NCBI GenBank assembly: GCA_013694585.1
Contig: JACDCB010000186.1
Span: 1-47,308, forward strand
DNA from: Candidatus Nitrosopumilus sp.
GTDB lineage: Archaea > Thermoproteota > Nitrososphaeria > Nitrososphaerales > Nitrososphaeraceae
DNA: 47,308 nucleotides
Direction of reading: 5' to 3'
The number at the start of each line of letters is the position of its first letter. Position 1 is the stretch's first letter. Shown piece after piece: positions 17,997-25,941 of this stretch. The notes under the pieces are model-generated. The model saw only the letters and a list, made by a program, of their open reading frames with translations, made no database searches and had not been told where the DNA came from. Made by a program: the position numbers and the translations under genes.

Positions 17997-18205
17997 CTAA
18001 TTATTTACCCCCAATACCATAAATTCTCTTATAATTTCATAATTCCCCATTTCTATAATATCTCTGAAATGATACTTATTTTATAAGTTTTATTATAATA
18101 ATAGAGAAGCAAAGCATGATTTACAAAATATATGAATTATTCGTTCAAAAATACATTGAGTGATAAACAATTAATATTAGAGATTTATGTCTCATTAAAT
18201 GTTAA

Positions 18206-19981
18206 ATGAATAAGAGTGACAAAACAATACTTGTTACAGGGAGTGGAACAGGGATTGGTCAAGCTGTGGCAAGGAAATTTGCTAAATTAGGTTACAATAT
18301 CATAATTTTAGGCAGGAGGAAAGAACCACTAATCGATGCGTCGAATATTTTAAAACAAATAATCACGGACGAAAAATTTGAATCGTCCGTCACTTATTAT
18401 CCAGGGGTAGATGTTTCCGATTTTGAAGCAATTAATACGATGTTTGATAAAATTAATACCGACTATGGTCAAATAGATATTATTGTAAATAATGCCGGAG
18501 TTTCTGGTCCAGTTAAGATTTTTACTAATTCAAGTTATCAAGAGTTTAAAGATTGTGTTTCAATTCACCTGACTGGTACTTTTTGGACAAGCATTAAAGC
18601 TTTAGAGTTACTCAGCAAAACAGGCAAGATAATTACAATCTCCACTTTCTTCACTGAGGAGAATAAATATGAACAGAGGCCATACAGGTTTAGAACACCA
18701 TACACTGCAGCACAGGGTGCAAAGAACAGACTATCTGAGTGTCTTTCTTGGGAACTAGTTGAGAAAGGTATCAAAGCCGTTGCAACAAACCCGGGTCCTG
18801 TTCATTCAGATAGAATATATAAAACCGTATACCCTAAAGCAGCAGCTGAATTTTTAAGAGTCGGAGGTTTTCCGGGTTTGAGTCACAAGCAAATCGAAGA
18901 GATTTCGGTTGCCTTATTACCATATTTGGGTGATGAACCCGAAACAATCGACACTGAATCGAAAAAAATAGCAACTTCCTTAGCTGAAAAATACAAAGAT
19001 TTAGATCCGGCCAAGACTCAACATTTGGCAAAGGAACTTTTGGCTAAGATTCAAGAAATCGCTGAAAAGGTGCAGAATAATACGAAAAAAATGATAGTTG
19101 ATAATGAATTCTTATCTCAGGATGATGTAGCTGAGATGGTACATAATTTAGCAAGCGATGAAATGAGCAAGTTATTAAACGGAAAAGTAATTCCAAATGA
19201 CAGGGTTTTCTACCCAGTAAAGCCAATAGTTGAAAGGACCATAGACATTGAGATGGACAAGACTCTAGAAAATAAAACAATTTTGATTACCACGACCTCC
19301 ACAGACGAAAAATTGTTGAACTTTATTAAAAAAATTGCAACTAAGATTAATGGTTTAAACGTAAAGCAACTAATTGTCCTTACACACAACGATGAACAAT
19401 CACCAGAAGTGAGCAAAATGTTTGAAGGATTTCACCATCACGCTATCGATTTAGGTAATGAGGATACAGTTAAGAAAATTTTCAATACAATCAATTCACG
19501 ATATGGTAGAACAGATTCAGTCATACATTTTACCGGTAGTTATGACTATGATAATGAATTAACTTCTCTTGATCGTAAAGAATGGGACAACTTCGTGGAT
19601 AACTTCGTTAATATCCCGCACCTAGTCACAACCGAATCAGTATTATCAATGACTACACACCAGGCGTTAGATGACCCTTCATTATTTAAAGGAGTTAAGG
19701 GAAACATCGTAATCGTCGGTCCTAATTCGCCGGTTGGGAAGAAAATAGGTGGTAAGGTCCGTGCCAGGTCAGAAGTTTTTAGGGGAGCGTTAAGACCATA
19801 TGTCACTACTGCCAACCAAGAACTTCATGATGTATTAAATTCCGACATAAATCTGACTCTCGTTTTACCAGGGAACATAAATGGTGATTTACCGGACTAT
19901 GACAAACTGGAGAATTCATTGATGGGTTTATGTTCGCAAGAAGCTCAAAAAAATAATTTAATCTATTATGTAGACGAATAA
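18206..19981 (+). CDS. Tandem short-chain dehydrogenase/reductase (two SDR domains)
   Basis: A 591-residue fusion of two Rossmann domains. Domain 1 (about 5-225) has the cofactor motif TGSGTGIG (11-18), NNAG (95-98), Ser146 in ITISTFF, and Tyr166. The usual YxxxK lysine is Gln170, while Lys173 gives the Y-x6-K spacing of FabI-type enoyl reductases. NPGPVHSDR (195-203) follows. Residues 230-345 form a charged helical linker. Domain 2 (about 350-591) keeps a Rossmann-like pattern but lacks the glycine motif and a YxxxK. This layout resembles either half of Chloroflexus-type bifunctional malonyl-CoA reductase. Substrate unknown; redox activity likely only in domain 1. Confidence 0.85.
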   Translation: MNKSDKTILVTGSGTGIGQAVARKFAKLGYNIIILGRRKEPLIDASNILKQIITDEKFESSVTYYPGVDVSDFEAINTMFDKINTDYGQIDIIVNNAGVSGPVKIFTNSSYQEFKDCVSIHLTGTFWTSIKALELLSKTGKIITISTFFTEENKYEQRPYRFRTPYTAAQGAKNRLSECLSWELVEKGIKAVATNPGPVHSDRIYKTVYPKAAAEFLRVGGFPGLSHKQIEEISVALLPYLGDEPETIDTESKKIATSLAEKYKDLDPAKTQHLAKELLAKIQEIAEKVQNNTKKMIVDNEFLSQDDVAEMVHNLASDEMSKLLNGKVIPNDRVFYPVKPIVERTIDIEMDKTLENKTILITTTSTDEKLLNFIKKIATKINGLNVKQLIVLTHNDEQSPEVSKMFEGFHHHAIDLGNEDTVKKIFNTINSRYGRTDSVIHFTGSYDYDNELTSLDRKEWDNFVDNFVNIPHLVTTESVLSMTTHQALDDPSLFKGVKGNIVIVGPNSPVGKKIGGKVRARSEVFRGALRPYVTTANQELHDVLNSDINLTLVLPGNINGDLPDYDKLENSLMGLCSQEAQKNNLIYYVDE

Positions 19982-19994
19982 TTTTTTCATCAAA

Positions 19995-20210
19995 CTAATG
20001 GTGATGTTCAGTATGATGGAGATTATTCTTCCTTTCATACATCGCGGTCCAAAATCCAAGCCCAATGGTCGCAATGCCAATGGCCATTATAAGATAATCA
20101 ACTATGAAAATAGTTGCCCAAATCGAATTTAAAAGTCCAGCTATGAAGAAAAGAAAACCCAGTAAGAATATAGACACCCCTGCTATTATTTCAGAATTTA
20201 GCATTAGCAT
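19995..20210 (-). CDS. Small membrane protein, two helices
   Basis: A 71-residue protein with two hydrophobic segments (about 7-27 and 31-54) and a charged, His-rich C-terminus (KNNLHHTEHHH) that could bind metal. It has no recognised family. It is convergent with the tandem-SDR gene, 13 bases apart, and 67 bases divergent from dph6. The composition and clear spacing make a real gene likely. Confidence 0.65.
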   Translation of the reverse strand: MLMLNSEIIAGVSIFLLGFLFFIAGLLNSIWATIFIVDYLIMAIGIATIGLGFWTAMYERKNNLHHTEHHH

Positions 20211-20277
20211 AAAACTAAAAATTGTATTCTATTATAAAAACTATTAGATTATATCCTAACGTAAATACGTATATTTA

Positions 20278-20964
20278 TTGAGAATGGCAGGCTTGTTTTC
20301 TGGAGGTAAAGATAGTACCTTTGCAATCCTCAAAACCACTTTACAAAAACATTATCTATGTTGCATCATGACAATGCATCCAAGTACCGATGACAGCTTA
20401 TTATTTCATTATCCAACCACCAACCTATTAGGTAAAATTTCTAAAGTAATAGGTGTGCCTGTTATTGAGCGATGTTGCAATGTAGCTGAGAAAAACTATG
20501 AAGTTAATGAGTTGACCCATTTGGTTAAAACTGCTGTAGATGAATTTTCAATTGATGGATTAGTAAACGGTTGTATTTCAAGCAAATTTCAATTAAACAT
20601 TTTTCAGGATATATGCGACAAACTAAACATAAGATTAATTTCACCTCTTTGGAACATAAACAGCGATTATTACTATGAACAGTTGCTAGGTCAGGGATTT
20701 GAAATAATGATTACTAGAGTCGCAGCACTAGGTTTGGATAGTAGTTGGCTTGGAAAGATAATTACAAAAGATAATTATTCTACCCTAAAAAAATTAAGTC
20801 ATAAATATCAATTTAACCTGACATTTGAAGGTGGAGAAGCTGAAACACTGGTACTAGATTGTCCTTTATATAAGAAAAAGATTTGCGTTAAAGACCACAC
20901 CATCACATGGGATGGGATCAGGGGAATGTTTGAAATATTAGATATTGATTTAATAGAAAAGTAG
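20278..20964 (+). CDS. dph6: Diphthine-ammonia ligase (Dph6, ATP-pyrophosphatase family)
   Basis: A 228-residue N-type ATP pyrophosphatase. The PP-loop FSGGKDSTFA is at about residues 7-16. The family's second region is SIDGLVNGCISSKFQ (about 95-109), and ISPLWN and FEGGEAETLVLDCPLY (about 181-196) are strongly conserved in Dph6. The enzyme amidates diphthine to diphthamide on elongation factor 2. The start is the TTG at 20278 or the ATG two codons later. The srp54 start follows 6 bases after the stop, giving a dph6-srp54-pus10 translation-related operon. Confidence 0.9.
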   Translation: MRMAGLFSGGKDSTFAILKTTLQKHYLCCIMTMHPSTDDSLLFHYPTTNLLGKISKVIGVPVIERCCNVAEKNYEVNELTHLVKTAVDEFSIDGLVNGCISSKFQLNIFQDICDKLNIRLISPLWNINSDYYYEQLLGQGFEIMITRVAALGLDSSWLGKIITKDNYSTLKKLSHKYQFNLTFEGGEAETLVLDCPLYKKKICVKDHTITWDGIRGMFEILDIDLIEK

Positions 20965-20970
20965 AGAACC

Positions 20971-22335
20971 ATGCTTGATAGTTTAAAAGATAATTTGAGA
21001 TTGGCCCTAAAGAAAATTGTTGGGGCTTCAGATATTAATGAAGAATTGATTAATGAATTGTGCAAAGATCTCCAGCGCGCTTTGCTAGGAGCAGACGTAA
21101 ATGTTCGATTAGTCTTAGAAATAACAAAAAATCTTAAAGAAAGATCCTTAAGTGAAGCCCCTCCAAAGGGTTTGTCTAAAAAAGACCATATCATAACCAT
21201 TCTATACGGCGAATTATCAAAAATGCTGGGTTACAGTGGTGAAGATATTAAAACCATTGACAGAAAAAAAATGGATGAAAACCTAATAAACTTCAATTCT
21301 GATAAAAAAAACACTATTTTGATGCTAGGGATACAAGGTAGTGGTAAGACTACTGTTATCGCTAAGCTAGCAAGATGGCTCTCAAAACATGGTTATAGGA
21401 TAGGAGTAATCGGAGCAGATACTTGGCGACCAGGTGCATTAACCCAATTAAAAATGAACTGCAGTAAAATCAATGCTCAAGTCTATGGTGAGGAAGGTAA
21501 CAAAGATGCCCTAGAAATAGTGAAAAATGGACTGGTTTTCTTTAACGATCAGCCAGTTGATATAATAATTATTGATACTGCCGGGCGACACAAAGAGGAA
21601 CAAGGATTACTCGAAGAAATGCGAACTATGTATTCAATCATCATACCTGATCAGGTTTTTCTTATTATCGATGGAACAATTGGGCAGCAAGCATATAATC
21701 AGGCAAAGATTTTCCACGAGAATGCCAAAATCAGTGGCATTATTATTACAAAATTAGATGGTACTGCTAAGGGGGGTGGGGCTATAGCTGCTTCTTCTGC
21801 CACTGGTGCAAAGGTCCTTTTCATAGGAACTGGTGAAAGAATTGATGACTTGGAGCAATTTTCCCCTACAAGCTTTGTTGGCAGGCTTTTAGGGATGGGA
21901 GATATAAAGGCCCTTCTTGAAATGGCACGCAATTTAGAAATTCAATCTGATGAAAATCAAGCAAAGAGGCTTATGAGTGGCAAAATGACAATCGAAGACT
22001 TTTATGCTCAAATGGAAAACATGGGAAAAATGGGATTCCGAAATGTAATTGAGAATTTGCCAGGGCTCTCAAACTTTGTAAAAGATGACCATCTTGATGT
22101 TCTGCAACAAAAAATGGAGAAGTGGAGATTCATAATCCAATCCTTTACTACTGACGAAAAGAAGAATCCAGATATTATTAACGAGGCTAGGAGAAAAAGA
22201 ATCGCAAGAGGTTCCGGAGTTATGGAACATGATGTTAAAGACCTCATCAAGCAGTATAACAATTCTAAGACTATGATGAAACAAGCAAAGGGCCGTCAGA
22301 TGCAAGGACTTTTAAGGAGATTTGGGCTTGGTTAA
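20971..22335 (+). CDS. srp54: Signal recognition particle 54 kDa protein
   Basis: A 454-residue SRP GTPase that binds 7S RNA and signal sequences and docks on FtsY. The N domain occupies about residues 1-90. In the G domain are G1 GIQGSGKTTVIAKLA (about 115-129), DTAGRH (G3, about 198-203) and TKLDGTAKGGGA (about 258-269). The Met-rich M domain begins near MTIEDFYAQMENMGKMG and ends with MQGLLRRFGLG. SRP19, its partner in particle assembly, is encoded at 36734-37045. The end overlaps the likely TTG start of pus10 by 14 bases. Confidence 0.97.
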   Translation: MLDSLKDNLRLALKKIVGASDINEELINELCKDLQRALLGADVNVRLVLEITKNLKERSLSEAPPKGLSKKDHIITILYGELSKMLGYSGEDIKTIDRKKMDENLINFNSDKKNTILMLGIQGSGKTTVIAKLARWLSKHGYRIGVIGADTWRPGALTQLKMNCSKINAQVYGEEGNKDALEIVKNGLVFFNDQPVDIIIIDTAGRHKEEQGLLEEMRTMYSIIIPDQVFLIIDGTIGQQAYNQAKIFHENAKISGIIITKLDGTAKGGGAIAASSATGAKVLFIGTGERIDDLEQFSPTSFVGRLLGMGDIKALLEMARNLEIQSDENQAKRLMSGKMTIEDFYAQMENMGKMGFRNVIENLPGLSNFVKDDHLDVLQQKMEKWRFIIQSFTTDEKKNPDIINEARRKRIARGSGVMEHDVKDLIKQYNNSKTMMKQAKGRQMQGLLRRFGLG

Positions 22336-23503
22336 AAACCATGGAGAATCTGAAAACTCTAGAAATAAAAAATTGAAAAATACAGATCAACTTCAGATAC
22401 CTCTCTGTAATTTTTGTTATGATCGAAATTTTTCTAAAAATAAGATGTCTTTAGTGAAATATACAATTTCTGTCAAGATAATAAAAACAGGTATGAAAGT
22501 TTGTTATATTTGTAGAAATTTTTTTCGAGGAACGTTACCATCTATAGTTGATAAAATATTAAACTCGGAAATGTTTAAATCAACCACTTGTATTCTTCCT
22601 ATCGATATAGGAACAAGGCTTCCCTTTTTCTTCTATGAGAATGAGGATTACATACGATCAATGTTCCAAATTAAAGGTACGGCTGGGATAAAAACCCAAA
22701 TTAATTTATTGATTAGGGAAGAAATACGAAAAAACAAAAAATGTGCTATTGATCACGTGAATCCAGAATTGAAATTCGACGTTGTTATTGAAAATGACTT
22801 GAGCTTTAGCATAAATTGCAAAGCGAGAGAATTCTATCTTCTTGGAAGATATATAAAGTTAGGCAGAGGCATAGCCCAAAAAGATAAAAATTGGATGAAA
22901 AAGGATTGTCAAAACTTTTGTAAATTGACAGATAAATATGAGAAATCGATAGAGCACTCAATTAGAAAATCTGTTTGGACAGAATATAATGCAGAGGATA
23001 TGAAAATAACTTGGACTGGTAGCGAAGATAAATATAGCTTAGTTCTTGGTAGCGGAAGGCCCTTCATAGTAAAGGTGATTAATCCTAAAATAAAAGGCTT
23101 GGATGAGAAAAAAGTTTTGGAGAAGGATGTTGAATTGTATTTCAGAAAGATTAACCATGATGAAATCGATTACTATAGTAAATATAGAATACTTGTTACC
23201 GTATTCGTTAAACTAGATGAGAAGGTTCGTAATATTGGTCATTTTCAGAGTCTCTTGGAGACACTAAACGGTGAGGTGACCTTCAGAGTCAAGAACAGAA
23301 AAACAACAAGAAATATCTACTTTGCAAAGTTAGTAAGTGCAGAAGACGACAAACTTGAAATATCGCTAGACATGGATAATGGAATACCCATAAAACAATT
23401 TGTAGGAGGCAACGAGCCCATTGAACCTTGTCTTTCTAACACACTCGAGACAAAGTGCGAATGTATATATTTTGATATTCACGATGTTATTTTAAATAAA
23501 TAA
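22322..23503 (+). CDS. pus10: tRNA pseudouridine synthase Pus10
   Basis: A 393-residue archaeal Pus10, which forms pseudouridine 54 and 55 in the tRNA T loop. The N-terminal zinc module has CNFC (about 29-32) and CYIC (about 60-63). The THUMP-like region includes GTRLPFFFYENEDYIRS and FYLLGRYIKLGRGI. The catalytic region reads TWTGSEDKYSLVLGSGRPF (about 230-248), with the Asp in SED equivalent to the catalytic one. The common second Asp of the family's GREDVDVR is replaced here. The start is TTG at 22322 or 22328, inside the end of srp54. The zinc module argues against the ATG at codon 43. Confidence 0.9.
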   Translation: MGLVKNHGESENSRNKKLKNTDQLQIPLCNFCYDRNFSKNKMSLVKYTISVKIIKTGMKVCYICRNFFRGTLPSIVDKILNSEMFKSTTCILPIDIGTRLPFFFYENEDYIRSMFQIKGTAGIKTQINLLIREEIRKNKKCAIDHVNPELKFDVVIENDLSFSINCKAREFYLLGRYIKLGRGIAQKDKNWMKKDCQNFCKLTDKYEKSIEHSIRKSVWTEYNAEDMKITWTGSEDKYSLVLGSGRPFIVKVINPKIKGLDEKKVLEKDVELYFRKINHDEIDYYSKYRILVTVFVKLDEKVRNIGHFQSLLETLNGEVTFRVKNRKTTRNIYFAKLVSAEDDKLEISLDMDNGIPIKQFVGGNEPIEPCLSNTLETKCECIYFDIHDVILNK

Positions 23504-23516
23504 TAAATGAAATAAT

Positions 23517-24203
23517 ATGAATGATTTTGACCCATTAACACTAGTCAAGAAATATTTTAATGAAAAGAAGGTGGACGAAAGGACCTATAATCTCATCATT
23601 GACAGGATGAGTGTAATTGAAGAGGGAGTCGAGAGGATCAAGCAGATAACCTCCATAGATTACCCATATTATTTTGTAGAACCTAACGTGCTGGTAGCAA
23701 CTTCGGATATCGAGTACCAGCAATATTCCATATTGTATGCAAGGACAATTCCATTTTGCACTACTGAAAATAGAATAAAAATAGTCATCCAACTTTCTGC
23801 CCCATTGGTAATGTATGGATTGAAAGGAACTCTTCACGCTGTGCTCGCCCATGAATTTCTACACTATTTGAATATTTTAAAAAATATAATAAATTTAGAA
23901 GTAACATCAGATAATATTTCCAATACACTTTATGAAAATTCATTTTCGGACAATGAAAAAATCCTTGATTCTAATAAAGTGTTCAAAGGAGACGCTTATC
24001 TTCAAAAATTGGTTAATAAAAAATTCGCTAATGGATTCAATGATTTAAAATTAGATAAAAAAACGGAATCATTATGGATTAAGAAAAAACTACCTATTCA
24101 GAAAATTATGATCGGAGACAATTTTGTAAAGTTGCCCTTTTCTGCTTTGGCCAACACCATTGTGAAGGATTCCATAAAAAATGAAATCTTAAAATTTAGC
24201 TGA
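23517..24203 (+). CDS. Unknown protein with HExxH metallopeptidase-like motif
   Basis: A 228-residue soluble protein whose centre reads LHAVLAHEFLHYLN, giving HEFLH at residues 112-116. That is the zinc-ligand and catalytic-Glu pattern of gluzincin-type peptidases. The preceding residues (NRIKIVIQLSAPLVMYGLKG) would form the strand and helix before it. A third zinc ligand is not obvious. There is no signal peptide or membrane segment, so it would act in the cytosol. It follows pus10 by 13 bases on the same strand and is convergent with eS31. I do not recognise a characterised family. A catalytic role is inferred from the motif alone. Confidence 0.75.
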   Translation: MNDFDPLTLVKKYFNEKKVDERTYNLIIDRMSVIEEGVERIKQITSIDYPYYFVEPNVLVATSDIEYQQYSILYARTIPFCTTENRIKIVIQLSAPLVMYGLKGTLHAVLAHEFLHYLNILKNIINLEVTSDNISNTLYENSFSDNEKILDSNKVFKGDAYLQKLVNKKFANGFNDLKLDKKTESLWIKKKLPIQKIMIGDNFVKLPFSALANTIVKDSIKNEILKFS

Positions 24204-24211
24204 TTAATGTA

Positions 24212-24409
24212 TTATTGTTTTGATTTTTTAGTTTGTTCTTTTTGAAATTCAGTATAGCTACACTTTCCACATGTTAGTCTATCTTTATGCATAGCCATGA
24301 AAACACCTTTACCGCATCTTGGACACTCCCTTTTTGTTCTCTCAACTTTATCGTCAGTAATTTTATAAAATTTTGAAACACTTACTTCTCCTTTTTTCTC
24401 TTTACTCAT
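24212..24409 (-). CDS. rps27ae: 30S ribosomal protein S27ae (eS31)
   Basis: A 65-residue zinc-ribbon ribosomal protein. The metal ligands are in CPRCGKGVFMAMHKDRLTCGKC (residues 29-50), as in archaeal S27ae. The basic C-terminus (KEQTKKSKQ) fits rRNA contact. The gene lies 32 bases downstream of rps24e on the same strand, the usual archaeal pairing. Confidence 0.95.
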   Translation of the reverse strand: MSKEKKGEVSVSKFYKITDDKVERTKRECPRCGKGVFMAMHKDRLTCGKCSYTEFQKEQTKKSKQ

Positions 24410-24441
24410 TGCAGCTCTCCCCTTACCATTGTGTTATCAAT

Positions 24442-24816
24442 TTACTTCTTTTTAGATTTTGCTGCTGCTGCTGCTGCCTGTTTCGCTTTCAGTTTAACTG
24501 ACTTTTCCTCATCTATTATTTTTTTCCTTTCGTCTTTTGTCATTATTCTGAGGAGTCGATAACGAGGTAACTGCTTTTTTGCTTCTTCTAAATCATCATA
24601 ATAATACATCAAAGTCAAAACATCAGGGTTACCATATTCACTCTTTAAAGAAATTGGCAAAAGATTCTTCTTGTTTACACCCATCTTTCCTGCTATTAGG
24701 TTTGCGGCTTCCTCCCTCGGAATAGACCCAGTAGCATTCTTTATTATCGATTTAATCTCACGTCTTTTTAATAATATATTGTTATTATCTTCTAACAAAA
24801 CGACTTCTAAGCTCAA
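24442..24816 (-). CDS. rps24e: 30S ribosomal protein S24e (eS24)
   Basis: A 124-residue protein matching eS24. It opens LEVVLLEDNNNILLKRREI, continues TGSIPREEAANLIAGKMGV (about 30-48), and ends with a Lys/Ala tail. A GCT/GCC run there encodes consecutive alanines (about residues 114-120). It heads a two-gene ribosomal unit with rps27ae. The region upstream of its start is now followed, 42 bases on, by a mobile element insertion. Confidence 0.93.
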   Translation of the reverse strand: MSLEVVLLEDNNNILLKRREIKSIIKNATGSIPREEAANLIAGKMGVNKKNLLPISLKSEYGNPDVLTLMYYYDDLEEAKKQLPRYRLLRIMTKDERKKIIDEEKSVKLKAKQAAAAAAKSKKK

Positions 24817-24858
24817 ACTATTCTACTATCTGTCATGGTTTATTCAATATATGTATTA

Positions 24859-24866
24859 CTAAATCT
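24859..24866 (+). repeat. Target-site duplication, left copy (CTAAATCT)
   Basis: CTAAATCT directly abuts the outer end of the left terminal inverted repeat. The same eight bases directly abut the outer end of the right one. Confidence 0.9.
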
Positions 24867-24922
24867 GGCTCTGTCAACTTATCGTCATATTTTAACTTAG
24901 TAAAGACTTGTAAAAAGTCGTC
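24867..24922 (+). repeat. Left terminal inverted repeat (56 bp)
   Basis: Begins GGCTCTGTCAACTTATCGTC and ends AAAAGTCGTC. It matches the reverse complement of 26174-26229 at 55 of 56 positions. The single difference is C versus A at the ninth base. Similarity stops abruptly on the inner side. Confidence 0.95.
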
Positions 24923-24968
24923 ATTTGAAATTTTGTCTTGTAAATAAATTAGAATATGTGCTATCAGT

Positions 24969-25106
24969 GTGTCCTTAGAAGAACTAATAATTATTTGTAA
25001 TTCTTGTGGATGTGAATTAGAATATAAAGATAAATGGGGAGTTGAACATCTAAAAAAATTTCCTTCACATAGGGATTATACACAAATGATAAAAGAGATT
25101 AGTTAG
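24969..25106 (+). CDS. Possible 45-residue zinc-knuckle peptide inside the mobile element
   Basis: A GTG-started frame of 45 codons. It contains CNSCGC (about residues 10-15) and a charged C-terminal half with two histidines. The pattern suggests a minimal metal-binding fold. It is convergent with and overlaps the next minus-strand gene by four bases. No family is recognised, and the short length leaves it uncertain. Confidence 0.4.
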   Translation: MSLEELIIICNSCGCELEYKDKWGVEHLKKFPSHRDYTQMIKEIS

Positions 25107-25330
25107 AATCTATTCCAATTCCAGAAATAAGTTATTGGTTTATACCAATAAAGTCGATTATCCCTGTTACATTTATGACATCTTACGTTCATTCCTACCT
25201 TATTATACCAATCGAACCATTTACCAACAGTTCTAATTTTCCTGTTTGCCTCCGTATGCACTGCATCCGGTGACCTCGTTTGAATATTATTACCACAGTG
25301 GACACAACCAAACTCGAATGAAGTAGACAT
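25103..25330 (-). CDS. Small zinc-ribbon-like protein inside the mobile element
   Basis: About 75 residues from the ATG at 25330 (MSTSFEFGCVHCGNN). The frame is open up to 25369, but the extra N-terminal residues are less protein-like. Two CxxC pairs (CVHC near the start, CHKC near residue 48) can form a zinc ribbon, and the C-terminus is rich in Trp and Tyr. No helix-turn-helix or catalytic motif is visible. It is probably element cargo, and the function is unknown. Confidence 0.6.
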   Translation of the reverse strand: MSTSFEFGCVHCGNNIQTRSPDAVHTEANRKIRTVGKWFDWYNKVGMNVRCHKCNRDNRLYWYKPITYFWNWNRF

Positions 25331-25390
25331 AATAAAGAAATTATTATTCACATATCGAAGGTTTTTCAAATTTTATGATTTTGCTAAAAT

Positions 25391-25432
25391 TTACCTATGA
25401 GAAGAGGTTTTGGTTTAACTTCTCATAGGTAA
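25391..25432 (+). other. Perfect 14-bp hairpin inside the mobile element
   Basis: TTACCTATGAGAAG (25391-25404) pairs perfectly with CTTCTCATAGGTAA (25419-25432) around a 14-base loop. It lies just upstream of the zinc-ribbon gene on the minus strand. It could be a regulatory or recombination structure, or part of a short RNA. Confidence 0.7.
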
Positions 25433-25449
25433 GGAGAACATATAATACA

Positions 25450-25492
25450 CTCAGATTGGTTGGGGGGAATTTAATCCCTTCATCAATCTGAG
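25450..25492 (+). other. Second hairpin inside the mobile element
   Basis: CTCAGATTG (25450-25458) pairs with CAATCTGAG (25484-25492). A short inner GGGA/TCCC pairing lies in the 25-base loop. It follows the first hairpin by 17 bases and overlaps the end of the minus-strand hydrophobic frame, so it could also act as a terminator for that frame. Confidence 0.6.
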
Positions 25493-25620
25493 GGCTACAT
25501 ACAGTCCAAGGCCAGCACCTAGAAACAAAGCACCTCTCAGGATTAGTTCGTCGATTAATTTATCAAGGGGTAGGTGACTGACGGTTGACTTATGGCTCCA
25601 ATGAATCCTGCTTGTCGCAT
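25451..25620 (-). pseudogene. Frameshifted small membrane-protein frame inside the mobile element
   Basis: An ATG at 25620 opens a 21-codon frame (MRQAGFIGAISQPS...). It stops just after a four-base C run (minus strand, 25567-25570). The adjacent frame is open across the same run and encodes a transmembrane-like helix, ILRGALFLGAGLGLYVALR, before the TGA at 25451-25453. Joined by a one-base shift at the C run they form one plausible protein of about 56 residues. It may be a decayed gene, a sequencing error, or chance. Confidence 0.4.
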
Positions 25621-25725
25621 TGTCCTTCCTTAATCGGAAGAACTATATTATTCTTTTTATTGGTAACATAATCTATCTATTAGGGAAGTAAGTTGTGATT
25701 ATTTTTTTCTCCTCATTAATTCAAT

Positions 25726-25890
25726 ATGTCTGAAAGGATAGAAAAGGCAAAACAAATAGCTATAGAATTTTATGAAAAACAACAAGAACTAATGAATTTA
25801 TTGGCGTCCTTAAATGACGAAGAACAAAAATATTTCATCCATGGTATATGTCTTATAATTCCTCTAGTAACAAGAATCAATAAATTTTAG
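25726..25890 (+). CDS. 54-residue helical protein inside the mobile element
   Basis: The ATG at 25726 opens a 54-codon frame beginning MSERIEKAKQIAIEFYEKQQ. It is strongly helical and charged in the first 40 residues, with a hydrophobic C-terminus (YFIHGICLIIPLVTRI). No family is recognised. It precedes another small helical frame on the same strand by 51 bases, so the two may form a cargo operon. Confidence 0.5.
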   Translation: MSERIEKAKQIAIEFYEKQQELMNLLASLNDEEQKYFIHGICLIIPLVTRINKF

Positions 25891-25941
25891 ATTTATAAAA
25901 GTCCCATACCATTTATATCAAATGTTTCAATTGTCAGAGTA

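Noticed and set aside
20808-21200. 130-codon frame antisense to dph6 and srp54
   Set aside because: Both genes on the plus strand are conserved and cover it fully.
24460-24483. GCT trinucleotide run as a possible variable repeat
   Set aside because: It only encodes the short alanine run in the eS24 tail, with mixed GCT/GCC codons, which is common in ribosomal protein tails.
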